From: Kitagawia praeruptora
Lineage: Eukaryota; Streptophyta; Magnoliopsida; Apiales; Apiaceae
Length of the DNA: 64,000 nt
NCBI GenBank assembly: GCA_037693485.1
Contig: CM075344.1
Location: forward strand, 36,395,501 to 36,459,500
Direction: 5' to 3'
Position numbers and translations under genes: made by a program. The notes under the pieces are model-generated. The model was given only the letters and a program-made list of their open reading frames with translations, was not told the DNA's origin and searched no databases. Positions 11,801 through 26,800 of the stretch are shown in pieces (positions within the stretch are counted from its first letter, which is position 1; each line of letters starts with the position of its first letter).

Positions 11801-14800
11801 TTATACCAGCCAAAGTCTGTAATGAACGATACTCATGTGTGCCAAAGATGCGAATGCAGTTATTCAAGTATTTCATTGAAATTGCTGCATACTAAATTTA
11901 AACGACTAATTAATAGACTAATAGTAGTTGTGCTTGATGTAAGCTGCGTACTAACAGTATTTTACCTTACATCTTTTTATCCCACCCCAGCAGGATCAGC
12001 AAAACATAGCAATCAGATAAGCTAATGTCACCATGTCTTTACATTTGGCTGCTTGGGATATATTTATTTGCAAAAATGATATCAAATGGAGTATAAGACT
12101 GTTGTTACTAATTTGAAAAGATACAAGGCCAAACGAAAAATTAATAATAGATGAAAGCAACTTCTTACGCATGGCTCTGGAGAAAAAAAGACTGAGGCCA
12201 TCCAGTATGGACTTCCTTTGAAAGAGAGCATTGAAGAACAATTCGTAATCTGGTTGCAAAAGGGCAAATGAGAATTAAAATGCATGTGTAAGTAACTTCA
12301 ATTCATACGAAAATCAAGTAGCATCAGATGAGAATCATATATCTTTGAAAAAATATATCTACACAACGTCTCAACCTATAGAATTCCTTTTCATTTGCAG
12401 TTAAGCGTGATAGAAAGAAATTCAAGTGACATAAACAAGATGGTGACATAGACAGACACACGATCGTTGGGATCTCTGCCATAGCCTCCTGTAGATAATT
12501 TAATTACATAAACAATTTTGTCTTGCCTTTGTGTTATACAGATATTAAGGCTGGTGATGAAAACTATAAAAACGTGAAAAGTTTGCACATCAAAAATCAC
12601 CACACAAAATTGTAGAACCTTTTTAACAAGTACTGACTAGTGTCTGTAAAATGAGATTAAAATCTTATTTTCATAAACCAATATTGGGGGAAATATACTA
12701 AAGGATAAGTACAATGGAAAGGAAAATCATAAGTAGCAAGATGGTGAAAGGAATACCTGGTTCAATTGCTTGAGACATTCTTTCGATGTCTTGTCATCTG
12801 CAACAACTCTTACTTCTCTTATTGCACACATTTGCCCGCTCTCACTGTCAAAATCGCCACACAGCATCAGTAAATTATACAATTTGTATCTTATTTTTTT
12901 CAACTACACAACATCAGACCATCCATGTATCTCATAGTAGGAACTTCAAGTTCCTAACACACTGACTAAACATAAAATTGCTACGTACTCATCTTAAGAT
13001 TGATCAAAAGATACCTGAATATACAAACCTGAATTGATCCCAAAGATGCCCAATCGATCCAAATAAGAAGAACCCTAAATTGATAAAGAGAACCCTGAAA
13101 GCAATCAATTAGCAGTGATAAATCGAACACGGAGATGCCCAATCGAATCCGGAGATGCCTAATCGAACACGGAGATACCCAATCGAACCTCGAAAAGTAA
13201 AATATCACCGGAGATGTAAAAACATATAACATACCCAATCGATAATCTGAGCGGAGTAAGGTCACAAAGTGAGGTTAGCAGGAGAGTAAAGTGAGAGTTA
13301 TCAACAGAATTAGATGCACGAAGATCGTCTCTGAAATTGGGGATCGGGTGATTTTCCTGTAGATAAACTATAATTATTGAGGTGAAGTTATATGTTTTAT
13401 TACTCTTTTTATGTGGCTGATGTAAAAAGACACACGCGTATATTTGTATATAAAATTTAGTTTTTTTAAAATTATATTACTTTCAGCGTCGGTTGAGTAA
13501 AGACGACGCTAAAGGGTATGTTTTAAGCGTCGGTTGTTTATGACCGATGCTAAAGGCTCATTTTAGGCGTCGGTTGAATAAAGACCGATGCTAAAGGGAT
13601 AGTTTTAGGCGTCGGTTGAGTAAAGACCGACGCTAAAGGTTCAGTTTTAGGCGTCGGTTGTTTATGACCGACGCTCTAGGTCGGTTTTAGGCGTCGGTTG
13701 AGTAAAAACCGACGCTAAAGAGTCAATTTTATGCGTCGGTTGTTTAAGGACCGACGCTAAAGGTCCACAAAAATGACTTTAAGTGTCGGTTAATGTAGCA
13801 GCCGACGCTTAAAGTAAGTATAGGCCACGGTTCTCCATTTAACCGACGCTAAAAGTGCGACGCTTAAAGCCTATTCTGTACTAGTGATACAAAGTTCATG
13901 AAAGCTTTGCCTGATTTCTACAATGAGAAGATATCTGCGATTGAGGAAGCTAATGATCTGGATGAGATTTCATTGGAAGCAGTATATGGAAAATTGAGAG
14001 CTTATGAACTTGACAAGCAGCAGAAGAAGAGCAGGAGTGAAGGAAAGATGAAGACTATTGCACTTACTGCTCAATCTGAAGTAAAGAAGCTTCCTGAAGA
14101 ACAGCATGAAGAGATTGCTGTAAAGAATTCAAGGAAGAAGAAAAGCAAAGAAAGTTCTGAGTCAGAGACTACTGATATGGACTCTGACAACAATGATTCT
14201 GAATCTGAGATGCAGGAACTCTTTGCTATGTTTGCTAAAGCTTTCAAGAAGGGTAGATTTAACAGGAGAAGATTTAGCAAAGGACCTTTTAAAAAGAAGG
14301 AGGAGAAGAGGAGTGACAAAAGCAAAAGTACAATTATCAAGCTTGATAAGGCCAAGATCAAGTGCTTTAACTGCAACGAGCTTGGACACTTTGCTAGTGA
14401 GTGTAAGAAGCCTAGGAATTCAGGAAAGGGTAATGCACTTATGGTCACACAGAAGGATTGGGCTGATTCCAGTGATTCTGAAGATGAATTGGATTATGAC
14501 AACATTGCATTGATGGCAAATGGTTCAGACAAACCTGGATCTCCAAAGAAAACTTCTCCATCCTCTGTTAAGGTATCACTTCACTCTCTTGATTCATTTG
14601 ATAGCTTAAATTCTGATGAAATTAGATCTATCCATGCTGAGTTTAAGAATCTTATGACTAATTTTAGAATTCTTACTTGTGAAAGAGATGAACTTAAGGT
14701 CAAGAATGATAAATTAGTTGATAGAAATAATTCTCTTGAATCTGAATTAATTCAAATGGAAGAATACAGGTTAAGTTCTGATAAAGCTAAGCATGATTAT

Positions 14801-17800
14801 AGTGTTATTCTTGAGGCTTATGACTATGTCAGAAAAGAACTAGAAGAAGAGAGAGATGTGATTAAGACCATTAACAATTCCAGTAAAAAGACTATAGAAA
14901 TCTTTGAAAGTGGAATTCGTGGTAAGGTTAATGGTCTAGGTTTTGATAAGGCTAGACAAGAAGAAAAAGTAGCTATTGTCAATGATGATAGTAAGGTAGA
15001 AGCTAACACATCTAAATCTGAAGGTAAGAAAATTGTTTCTGAACCTAATCATGTTAAATTTGTTGATTCAAAAGGTACCCCTGTTGTACACAAAAGGATT
15101 AACAATAGTAATTCAGATGAGAAAGTGTTAGAGAAACCTAAGAATGTAAACATAGGGTTTCTGTCTAAGTCTCAGTTGAAACAGAGATTAGATGGCCTTT
15201 CAGAGTCTAGCAAGATCAAAAGAAATAGGAATGGAAAAGAAGGTATTAACAAAGAGAATAATTACAAGAATGTACCTGATGCACCTAGGAAAAAATGCTA
15301 TAAGTGTGGAAATCATAATCATTTGGCCCTAGACTGCAATCAAAAACCTTCCTGGAAAACTGAGTCCAGATTCCCCAAGACTCAGAAAATTCAATACCAG
15401 CCACAAAAAGCTTGTTATCATTGTGGTAGTTTACTTCATTCCATTTACATGTGTAGAGAATATCATGAACTGTATTATGACTATTATTCCTTGAAATCTG
15501 AAACTCCTAGTCACAAACAGTTTGTGAGATTAGAATCTAAGGTTGACTCTGCAACAGGTAAAATAAAAGCAAAATCTTCAAAGCCTGTCGTTTCTAAATC
15601 TAGTAAGAAAGGATCCAATCAAAGTTGGGTCCTAAAAAATTCTAACTAGTTACTTTTTGTTTGCAGGGCACAGGAAAGAAGCATTCAATTATCTTGGACA
15701 GTGGATGCTCTGGACATATGACTGGAAAGAAGTCCCTGCATACAAAGTTTGAGAGGAAAGCTGGCCCAGTAATATCTTTTGGAGATGACAACAAAGGAGA
15801 AACTCTGGGATATGGCTCAATTGTTTTGGGGAATGTCATCATAGAAAATGTAGCACTGGTTGAAGGCTTGAAACATACTCTTTTAAGCATAAGTCAACTG
15901 GGTGATAAAGGTTACAAATCAATCTTTGACAGAGAAGGATGCAAAATCTTGAATATGCAGAATGGAGACATTGTTCTAACTGGTCAAAGACATGGTAACA
16001 TATATGAAGCCAGCTTAAGTGATACATCTAAAGGAATTGTTAGATGTCTCTACAGCAAAGCAACAAGTGATGAAAGCTGGAATTGGCACAAGAAGCTCTC
16101 ACATCTTAATTTCAAGAAGCTTAATCAACTTGTTAAGCACAATTTGGTGAGAGGCCTACCTCAGGCAAATTTTGTGCAAGATGGACTTTGTGATGCATGT
16201 CAGCTTGGAAAGAAAAAAAGAACCACTTTCAAGAGCAAGACTGAAAGTTCAATTACTGAACCATTTCATATGCTACATCTTGATCTGTTTGGTCTAGTAA
16301 ATATTATGTCTATCAGTAAGAAAAGATATGCTCTAGTTATAGTGGATGATTTCACAAGGTTCACATGGGTGTTCTTTCTACACAAGAAGGATGAAGCTCC
16401 TCAGCAAATCATTGAACTTATCAAGAATATTCATAAAAACTCTGAGTACAAAGTCAAAGTACTTAGAAGTGACAATGGTTCAGAATTCAAGAATTCTACA
16501 ATGGAGGGGTTTTGTGCAGACAAAGGAATCACTCAACAGTTTTCTGCACCTGGTACACCTCAACAGAATGGTGTAGTGGAAAGAAAGAACAGGACTCTCA
16601 TAGAGGCAGCAAGAACCATGCTTGCAGATGCAAAACTTCCAACCTACTTTTGGGTAGAAGCTATTAACACTGCATGTTTCACTCAAAACTGTACCTTGGT
16701 AAATAGTCATGGAAAAACTCCCTATGAGATGATCAAAGGAAAGAAACCAAGTGTGAAATACTTTCACATCTTTGGATGCAAATGCTATGTCCTAAAAGTT
16801 CATCCAGAACAACTTGGAAAATTTGAAGCCAAATCGGATGAAGCAATTTTTCTAGGATATTCAGCATCTAAGGCCTTCAAAGTTTATAATCTCAGAACTC
16901 ACATTGTTATGGAATCAATTCATGTTGCATTTGATGATAAGAAATTTGGAATTCTGCAAACTGATGAAAGCCATGACAAATTGGAATTTGAAAATCTGAA
17001 GAATTCTGAGATACTCTCCAGTGATGATGAAGGTTCTCCAGAAGGAATTTCTATTGCTTCTCAAAGAAATGCTACTGTTGAGGGGGAGCAAATAAATCAA
17101 AGAGAACACAGTGATCATTAGGAGCAGACTAGCCTTTCAGAGTCTACTCCATCAGGAATTGACGTTTCAGAGTCTAGTGAAGGAAGATCAGTAACTAGCA
17201 ACAATATGGAATCTACTGATTCTATTGATCAAAGGAAAGTTTTTGAAGGTAGAGAGAATTCTTCTACAAGAGATACCACTAACTTAGGGGGAGAGACTAG
17301 CAGAGTTAATCTACCACCTGTTAGAAAATGGACAAAGGATCATACTGAAGATTTGATAATTGGTGATCCAAATAGTGGTGTTCGAACTAGAAGATCAATT
17401 CAAAATGAATGCTTGTATAGTTGCTTTCTCTCAAAGAATGAACCTAAGAAGGTTGAAGAAGCCTTACAGGATCCTGATTGGGTAATTGCAATGCAGGAGG
17501 AGTTAAATGAGTTTGAGAGAAACAAAGTCTGGAAACTGGTACCAAGACCTAAAGATAGATCTATTGTTGGTGCAAGATGGGTTTTCAGAAACAAGCTAGA
17601 TGAATCTGGTATCATTGTAAGAAACAAAGCTAGACTGGTGGCCAAGGGTTATTCTCAGAAAGAAGGCATTGATTATGATGAGACCTTTGCACCTGTAGCA
17701 AGATTGGAAGCAACCAGAATGTTTCTTGCATTTGCAGCTCATTCAAAATTCAAGGTATATCAGATGGATGTAAAGAGTGCTTTTCTAAATGGCAAACTTG

Positions 17801-20800
17801 ATGAGGAAGTGTATGTGGAACAGCCACCTGGATTTGTTGATCCAAAGTTTCCAAATCATGTCTACAAACTTGACAAGGCACTCTATGGACTAAAGCAGGC
17901 ACCAAGAGCATGGTATGAGACTTTGTCTAAATTTCTTCTTGAAAATGGCTTCACAAGAGGTACAATTGACAAAACTCTATTCTTTAGAAAGATAAAAGGT
18001 GAATTGCTTTTAGTTCAAGTTTATGTTGATGATATTATTTTTGGTTCTACTAATGAAAAGTTTTGTGCTAAGTTTAGCAAGCTTATGCAGTCTAAGTATC
18101 AGATGAGCATGATGGGTGAATTAAATTATTTCTTAGGCTTGCAGGTCAAACAGACTGAGACTGGTATTTTCATTAATCAGTCAAAGTATATCAAAGATCT
18201 TTTAAGAAGGTTTGACTTTCAAGACTGTGCAGTTGCAAAAACACCCATGGCAACAGCCACTAAACTAGACTCTGCTCCTAAGGGGAAGAGTGTGGATAAT
18301 ACTAGTTATAGAGGCATGATAGGCTCATTGTTATATCTAACTGCAAGTAGGCCAGATATAATGTTTTCTACCTGTTTATGTGCTAGATTCCAAAGTGATC
18401 CTAAGGAATCTCATTTAATTACTGTGAAGAGAATTTTTAGATATCTCAAAGGAACTCCAAATCTTGGTTTGTGGTATCCTAGAGAATCTGATTTCTTTCT
18501 AATTGGCTATTCAGACTCTGATTATGCAGGGTGTAAAATAGACAGGAAAAGCACTACAGGTGCATGTCAATTCTTGGGAAATAGATTGATTTCTTGGGCA
18601 AGCAAGAAGCAACAATCTGTTTCAACCTCAACTGCAGAAGCTGAGTACATAGCAGCAGGTAGTTGTTGTGCACAGCTCCTTTGGATAAGAAATCAGTTGA
18701 TGGATTATGGTATGACACTTAGTAACATTCCTATGTTTTGTGATAATACTAGTGCTATTAAAATTGTAGAAAATCCAGTTCAACATTCAAGGACTAAGCA
18801 CATTGATGTCAGGTATCATTTTATTAGTGAACATATTGAGAATGGTACTGTGGAACTTCATTTTGTTCCTACTGACAAACAGCTTGCAGATATTCTAACT
18901 AAACCACTTGATGATACTACATTCAGTAGATTAGTAAGTGAGTTAGGAATGTTAAATTTTTAGATCTTTAACATCTGTAAAAGTAGCAAGGTATGTTGTT
19001 CTTAGCTTATAGACTTGATATTCTTGTCAGGATCTATATTTGATTTTTAAATGCTTTAGCTATAACACTTTGCCTTGATAAATTTCAGTATGATAGACTT
19101 GTTAATAATCATCAGGATTGGATTTGTTATCAGGATGCTGACGTCATCAGTATTGTGTCAGTATCAGGATTATGAAAATTGTTTCAGATCCTGACATTTA
19201 CTTTGAGTAGTAATCTAATTCTGTGATGTGTTAAGTCTATACCAGCAAGTTTTAATTTTTGCATACTGATAATTTATACATCATTCAATAATCAAAAGAC
19301 AAGTAGATAACAAGAAATTGTATTTTCATTAATTGAAATCATTACATATATGGAAATGAAATACAACATCTTTTTGTCTAATTTCTACTGATAATTTTAT
19401 ACTTGTCTATTGATATAAATTCTGAGGTACAGGACAAGGAGCATCTCAAGAAATCCATCGGGGGATTGAATAGCCTCGTCTACTCTTGGATTCCTTGTCT
19501 GGGCGACTTGAATGAGAGCAGCTAACTTAAATGAATAGCATCTCCATCAAGATCAACCTCAGACTCTCAGCCAAATTCTTCATCCTCAAGTTTTGAGGAG
19601 GTTAGGGGAAGATTGTATCCAACAGATGGACGTTCTAGGAGAAACCTCTGGATATTATCGGAAACCAATCCATCCATGATTAGTTCGATGAGAAGAGTCA
19701 TCTTTTCAAAGAGATGATCAAGAACAGGATGTTCATCGATCGAGAAAAATCTAAAGAATGGATTTGAAGGGAATTTTGGTTTGAGGAGCATTGTTGAGAA
19801 GAAAAGAAATTGAAAGGTTTATGTAACACCCCCAGATCCAGGGTCAGGGATCTGGTCGTTACGGACTCAATATCCAATCACAAAATCAACACAATTTAAA
19901 TTACAACCTTGTGACCCAAAACAACAACATAAAACACACCCGTTATAGTCCCAGAGATGAAATCAGAGTAACCAACAATATTATTAATCACAAGTTTGAG
20001 TTCTTACAACCCAAAGAATTACAATTGTACAATTACATACTCTTTGCCATCCATTAATAGATACTATAATATAAATACATTTGAGGCTCAATTGCTAACA
20101 ACTAGCCTACCAGTAGTTGCATCCTCAACAAGGTAGCCAAGACCTTAGCGGTAAACCTCTGACGGTTGACACCTGCTTACGCTGCGTGCGCCTTGCGCGG
20201 CCATCTGATCTAGCTGTTGTTGTGATATAAATAAATAAAGCAAGGGTGAGCAATAGCCCACCAAAAATATAATTGAACGACAATAATATATGACAGTTCA
20301 AAATATCTTTGAAACCATATGCCATGCATTAACGATGTAGTACCAATATAAGGTATGAGATGAAGTTACAAGGTAACTCAAAAATATATTTGTTTTGAAT
20401 AAATATCTGCTATGCAAAAGATAAGCAAGATATTCTCAATTATCATAGAAGAGGAACTTGCAGGAAAAATATTGCAATTCCGGTTTCAACACTTTTTCAC
20501 CTTGCCAACACCAACAGTGTTGCAGAAATTTCTTACTTTTAGAAGATGAACTAATACGGGAGCATTGCCGCGCCAGATGCCCTGACGTTTACGATGATCA
20601 GTCGTATGTCATGCATCTCATCAGTCGTTCTCTACATGTAGAAGGTAGCTCCGACGGAATTACTTATCTACCGCCCTCTGGAACTCCTCAGCCAACGGTG
20701 GGGCTATTGCTGGACCGGCGCCACTCGGCCACTTACGCGTCTCCTAGTTCGAATATCATCCATGACTCTGAAACGTAAAGTTCGTTCCCCTTTTCCCCAA

Positions 20801-23800
20801 GTGTAACACTTGTTGATAGGACTCCACAAAGTAGTCGTATCTAATTGGAAAGGAAAATTCACCAATATTTCCCAAGCTGATGCTTGTTAATGGATATACA
20901 CTTGTTACATCAATCATACCCCTCGAGCGTTGAGGAGGTAACCAAAAGACTCATATCGATGCTTGAAAGAATCAAGATGTGAATGACAAGATAGTTTTAG
21001 CAAGTATAGGACCGGGCAGTCCAATAAATAACATCGCTCAAGTGAGGTCCCCTTATATACGTTTGGAAGTTGAGCGAGTATTTAAATCTTCTTTAAGATA
21101 GATTTAAATGAAATTAAAGTTTTGGGAACCTCCCCTTGATAAAATAGTCATAAAAGACTCCGAAATATTTTACATAATATCTGAAGGTGAAAGGTAGCCT
21201 TCGAATAATATAAATCATTATAAAAAGAATTCAAAAGAACTTTATTAAACATTCCAAGAATGTTTATTAAATCAATAATAATTAAGGAATATGAACAAAT
21301 CATAATATTGCTCGTAAGTAATCCTCGAATGAATATATAGAATTATTTATTAAATAAGTCTTTTCTTAAATGAATATTTAAAATAATATTCCTTGAATAA
21401 ATAAACTTACATAAATATTTAAAATAATATTTACTGAATAAACCAAACCTTAAATGAATATTTGAAAATAATATTCATTTAATCAATACTATTCTAAACG
21501 GATATCCAAATAATATTCATTTAGTAATCAAAACTTTAATGGAATATTCGAAGTAATATTCCTTGAGTAAATAGAACTTCCAATGAATATTTTAAAATAA
21601 TATTCATTAAGTAAATCAAACCTTAAATGAATATTCGAAAGTAATATTCATTAAATAAATAAAGATCAAATGAATATTCAAGATGATATTCGATAAATAG
21701 ATAAACTCAAATAAATATTTAAAATAATGATTATTAGGTAAATAAAACCTTAAATGAATATCCAAATAATATTCATTTAATAAATACTATTCTAAATGAA
21801 TATCTAATTAATATTCATTTAGTAATCAATACTCTCAAGGAATATTTGAAATAATGTTCCTTAAGTAATTAGAATTTCAAAGAAATATCTTAAAGTAATA
21901 TTCATTGAATAGATAAAACCTTAAATGAATATTCGAAAGTAATATTCATTTAATAAACAATATTCTAAATGAATCTTGAAATAATATTCATGAAATAATC
22001 AAACTCTAAATGAATATTCGAAATAATATTCATTTAATATTTCTCGACTGAGATAATGCTCAAATAACATTTCTTGAAAGATTTCCAAGTAAATAATACT
22101 TTATGGAAATATAATTGATGTTTAATAATAACATTCCTCAAAAGGAATACTAATCCGTCGTTGGAATCCCTCCGGGTTTCCAAGACTACATCTATATCTC
22201 AAAATACCGACTCCCGGTCTATATTTAAAGAATGAATATCACATGCCCTTCACTAAGGGTCTTAACCAAAATCCGGCTTATACTGATATATCGTATCTAG
22301 TCTATAAGCCAATATCAATTCAGGGAACAAGTATTGCAATATAACTTGAAAGTAGGCATGCATGCTATGGCATATGTATACAACAAACATCATATATATA
22401 TTATCACAACAACAGTTCCAAGTATTGGAAACTTGCCTGGAAATCGAGTACGAGTAGGGGTAGTAGTAGCGTGTCCCGGGTCAGCCTGATGATCTATAAT
22501 TAGCCAAGGCATTCGGGATTAATCACTTAACACCTTTCAAAAGGTTACGCATAAACTTTACTTAAATCGAAACACGTTTTCAAGTCGTTTCGTTATACCC
22601 CTTTAATTTACTCTTACTAATTGCTTTTATTACCCGATACTTGTTCGTTACTAAAGCATGACATTACACTTACATATGGTAAGTATTTAAATCGTATAAG
22701 TTTTAAAGTCGAAAGATTAGACCTCGATACTTATCGATCGTTTTCTAAGTGGTTTACCGAAGTTATAACCAAGTATACCTCTTAGGGGTACTTTCGTACT
22801 TAACCTAGATTCGAACATTTTTATAAAATCGGAAAACGATCCATTTGACATGCGGTCTTCTCCCACACCTTCCTTTTTATCTCTATTATTTAATTATTAA
22901 GATTCGCCACTGATTTCGCAATATTAAAGGGATCCAATTTCGGTTACGAACTTTTGATTACGGTTCCGAACCACTTTTACGAATTTAATCATAACTCCTA
23001 AACCGTAAGTCCGTTTCATGCGATCTTTATATCAAAACGAAGCTCATAACATAATCTAGCTAATCATGGCAAAAGTCGAAGCTAATCAGTGAGTTATAGC
23101 TTCTGTCAAATTCGTGTTTTTAAGGTTAACGAAATTTCGGCATTACGACGGCTATAAATCGAATATATCTAAATTCCAAACCCTCCAATAATCAAGGTAT
23201 CCATCCCAAACAACATATACATGATATATCACCATGAACTGAGGCCAAGCAATGCCTTTCCGTTCATCTAAACTATTTTTAACATTTATCAAATCTAAAT
23301 CACAATCATGCTTATAACCATGCTAATATCACATCTTATACTAAAACCCATCAAGAGCATGCAAAATCTCAAGGTAAAGTCTAGGGTTTCAAGTTGCTAT
23401 ACCTTCCTTGGAGTATGATCTAGCCTCACTATGCTTGATATGATCCTTAGAGGTGCTTAAGCTTGCTAAATCAACCATGAAAAACAAGAAAAAACAAGAT
23501 TAGTTCATAGAATCACTATTCACCCTCCTCTTGGATGAATTCTTTGAAAATGGAAACAAAGGTGTTTGGCTTTGAAATTTTTAGGAGATCACTTTTATGA
23601 ATTATGGAACTCACCATAAAAATTACAAGGTCAAGTGATGGTTGGAAGCTTGATTTTTGTTTTGGAATTTAAGGAAGGGCCGAATGGTGTTTAAAGGGGG
23701 GGGGAGAGTATTTGCCTTGGTTGCTCTTTCAATATAGCATAAAGTGAAGAGTTTTAAGATAATATCTCATCTTAAGGCTACTTTATTAAAGTAGTGTGGT

Positions 23801-26800
23801 GTTGGATGAGGATTTACCATGACAAGTGTTGATTATTGGATGGTTAAGGCTTAACCAAGTGGTTTGATTTGCTAAGTACTAGTTTGATTCCTAGATATGT
23901 TGGTTACTTATATAACTAATTGGTTTGTAGATATTTTGGTGTTGTATAGCAGCTATGTCACTCTCTAATACATGTGTTAATCACTTGTGGTTTGTAGGAA
24001 ATAAGATGACAAAGAGCCTTGTTGTTTACTTCTTAATCACACACCTCATTCCTTCCTTTTCCTTTTCTTTTCTCATTTCTTTTCCACCAATCTAATATTA
24101 GTAAACCCTAGATGATCATGTGGTGTTTCTCATATCGTTATATATTTAATTCGTAATTCGCTTCGCGTTCGCTTTATCGCTTAATCTCGTTATAAAGTTC
24201 TAGCGATTTCCAAAACGCTTATCATTCTAACTCGAGGATTTTCATTCTAATTTCTCAAATCATAATTAAATAAAACCCTTAATTCCTTGACATAATAAAT
24301 CTCTTATCTACTAGCACATGGTTGCCCCTTGGCCCTCTGCTTGATTCTGTTGTCCGGTTATTGCTCAATTCGTTGATCGTTCGAGGGAATAACTCATTCG
24401 TTTCTAACTAGGGTTTTACCGAAAACCTTCTTAATAATCCTAATACTATTCTTCATCATTCTTAATACTTCTCGAATTTAAATACCTTAAATCCCTTAAT
24501 TAAATCCTTAAGTTTGGCAGTGTCCAGGGAATTCTCGGAGAAAATGAAAGTGCTCTGTTTCTGAATCCGACAGCTTTTACATACACTTATTTTCCTCCTG
24601 GATCACTAATACGAACTCAGAAATCCATTCCGAATACCGGGTATAACATTATTATAATAATATTCCAAATTCCACCAAAATCACTATTCATCACTTATTT
24701 TTATTTAATTCCTATAATTAGGAAAATGAACCTGGTTCACCTTCGAGTGTTCCTTAACCTTTTTACGGAACCGCTGGGCTTAATAGATATTGATTTGGAT
24801 GACATGAGGGTATCTATTTCTCTCTAGGGAATCTTATCTTAACTTTCTAGGAGATAGATTATTCTAATCTAAGTTATCACCCAATAGCATCCTTCAGGCC
24901 ATATAACCTTGGAATATATATCCTTTCATTATTCATTCTTTAAAGCCAGTATTACATTGTAGTTGTAACCACTGTTTACTCTTACATCAATACATAATAA
25001 AAGTTTTAATTCTACCCAAAAATCTGGGTTCTTACAGTCTCCCCTCCTTAAAAGGATTCCGTCCCGGAATCAGGTAGAAGACAATTGGGTACTTGTTGGT
25101 CATTTCTCTTTCCAATTCTCTGGTCGATCCTTACACATTCCAATCTTTCTAAAGCACATCATACTGGTGTTACAACACACCCTTTTTCCGTTCTACCAGT
25201 TCTTTGATACTTTCGCATAACACATCATCCAGTACACGCTCTTGTCCGTTCTTATACTATTAACTTTATTGGTACGTGCAGTGGCTTCGGTATCACTAAG
25301 GTGCTACAAATTCCGGAGATAACCTCACTCGTAATTTTTGCAATTTCCTGATCGCTTTAATCTTCGCAATCTCGATGTGTATATATTTAGGTGGAAAAAT
25401 TTATCGAGAGATCACTGTGATCAATGAACATTTGTTATATTGCATAGCTAGTACAGAAGGGGGCCAGCCTTTAGTACTTGACAAGCAATTAAACAATTAA
25501 TGGCATTCCACTTAGACTCCTATCACACAGACAGAGAGTCACGTAGTATTACCTCCCCTCCTTAAAGGGTTGTTCTTCTCAATTTAGAAGAAGATAAATA
25601 AGGGAGAAGAAAAGAACGAATTTCAAAGAATCATATATGAAAGTTTTCATGATTGTCAAAATATCATACTTAGAATTTACCTCTGAACTATAGAGGTTTA
25701 TTAGAGAAGAGAAATAATCATATTCGTATCAAATTCCACTTCTTCGTATTCTCACACATCACATGTCCTTGTTACTCTGTCCATCATAACCTAATTCTTC
25801 CTTTCAAATATCCCGTTGTTCCCGAAATTACACCATCCGAAATAAACCTGGATGGTTTCTCTAACTTAGATTCAATTCGACATTTCCACAGTCGTTACCA
25901 CCTACTTTCTCAGAAGGATCACCATCGTTTATCGTTTACACAGTGCTTTAATAACTAAGCATCATAATTGTCAATTTAAGATCCTCTAGGAAAACAAAAT
26001 AATCACTATTTCCTATCCATAAGGAACGCTTCCTGAACTTGACGTAGATATTACATGAAGCAGATAAAATTGTTGGAAAGCTTCCAGCATTGCAGCTGGA
26101 ACAGGCTGGTGAGATTATTAATCATATATCTCCGGTAGAAGACTAAAAGCTTAGCGGTTTGCTTAATCGCTTGCCAATCTCATAATTCTCTATCTTGTTT
26201 GCACAGAAATACACCAACATAAACTTGCTTATCATTCATCATCGTGCCATTTGGCTTATCAGTATTTGTACCCCCTCTATTTCTGGTCATTTACTACCAA
26301 TTCATTGTTACTTAACCTCCCCTCTCTCTTTCCAGAGAAAAGGCGAGTCTCTTGGGGGATTTAGTCTGGTCTGTCGTAGAGCCTCCTAATGTCGGTAATG
26401 TGCTACTGGCAACATCAGGAATCGAATCTTTACTTAAACTATTTTTATAGCTGATCCTGGCAAAATTATTAGACGAAATGTAACTTCCTTTACCACATTA
26501 TGACCATCAAGGTCCTTACATTATCATTCTATTTCTTTGGTCTGAGCATTTATACTTACTCCCCTAACTTAAAGTGTCAGCCACCTCGTTGGCCTTTCCT
26601 GATTATAATAATTTCTTGAGATCAATGTTTTCTAGATCTATTCAAACTCAGGGTGGAAGCATTCTCCCTTAAATTCTGCTGAATGAGAGAAAGCATCTAT
26701 CAGTCTTTTCCAAAAGTCATTGCTTCCACCTTTCTAGTGCGATCTTGACTACAGGTACTCCAAATCATACCTAGGATATTTCCTTACTTAACTCCCTTCT

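Larger units (their letters stand above)
6808..13886. mobile_element. CACTA I: 7.1-kb non-autonomous CACTA element with captured gene pieces
   Basis: The left end is CACTACTACAGAATA and the right end is the complement of CACTAGTACAGAATA. The 3-bp target duplication ATA stands at 6805-6807 and 13887-13889. Both ends carry long subterminal arrays of GCGTCGGT/ACCGACGC units. I found no TNP2-type transposase, so it depends on a partner. The interior, read on the minus strand, shows exon-like blocks from unrelated host genes, all in one orientation and with splice-like borders. This fits a Pack-CACTA gene-capture element. Confidence 0.88.

Noticed and set aside
14071..14448. Antisense ORFs over gag
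   Set aside because: Shadow frames of the lysine/serine-rich gag; no independent support.
20458..20778. 106-codon ORF in the B LTR, repeated at 30588-30908
   Set aside because: Exists twice only because LTRs are duplicated; no family resemblance and no sign of coding constraint.
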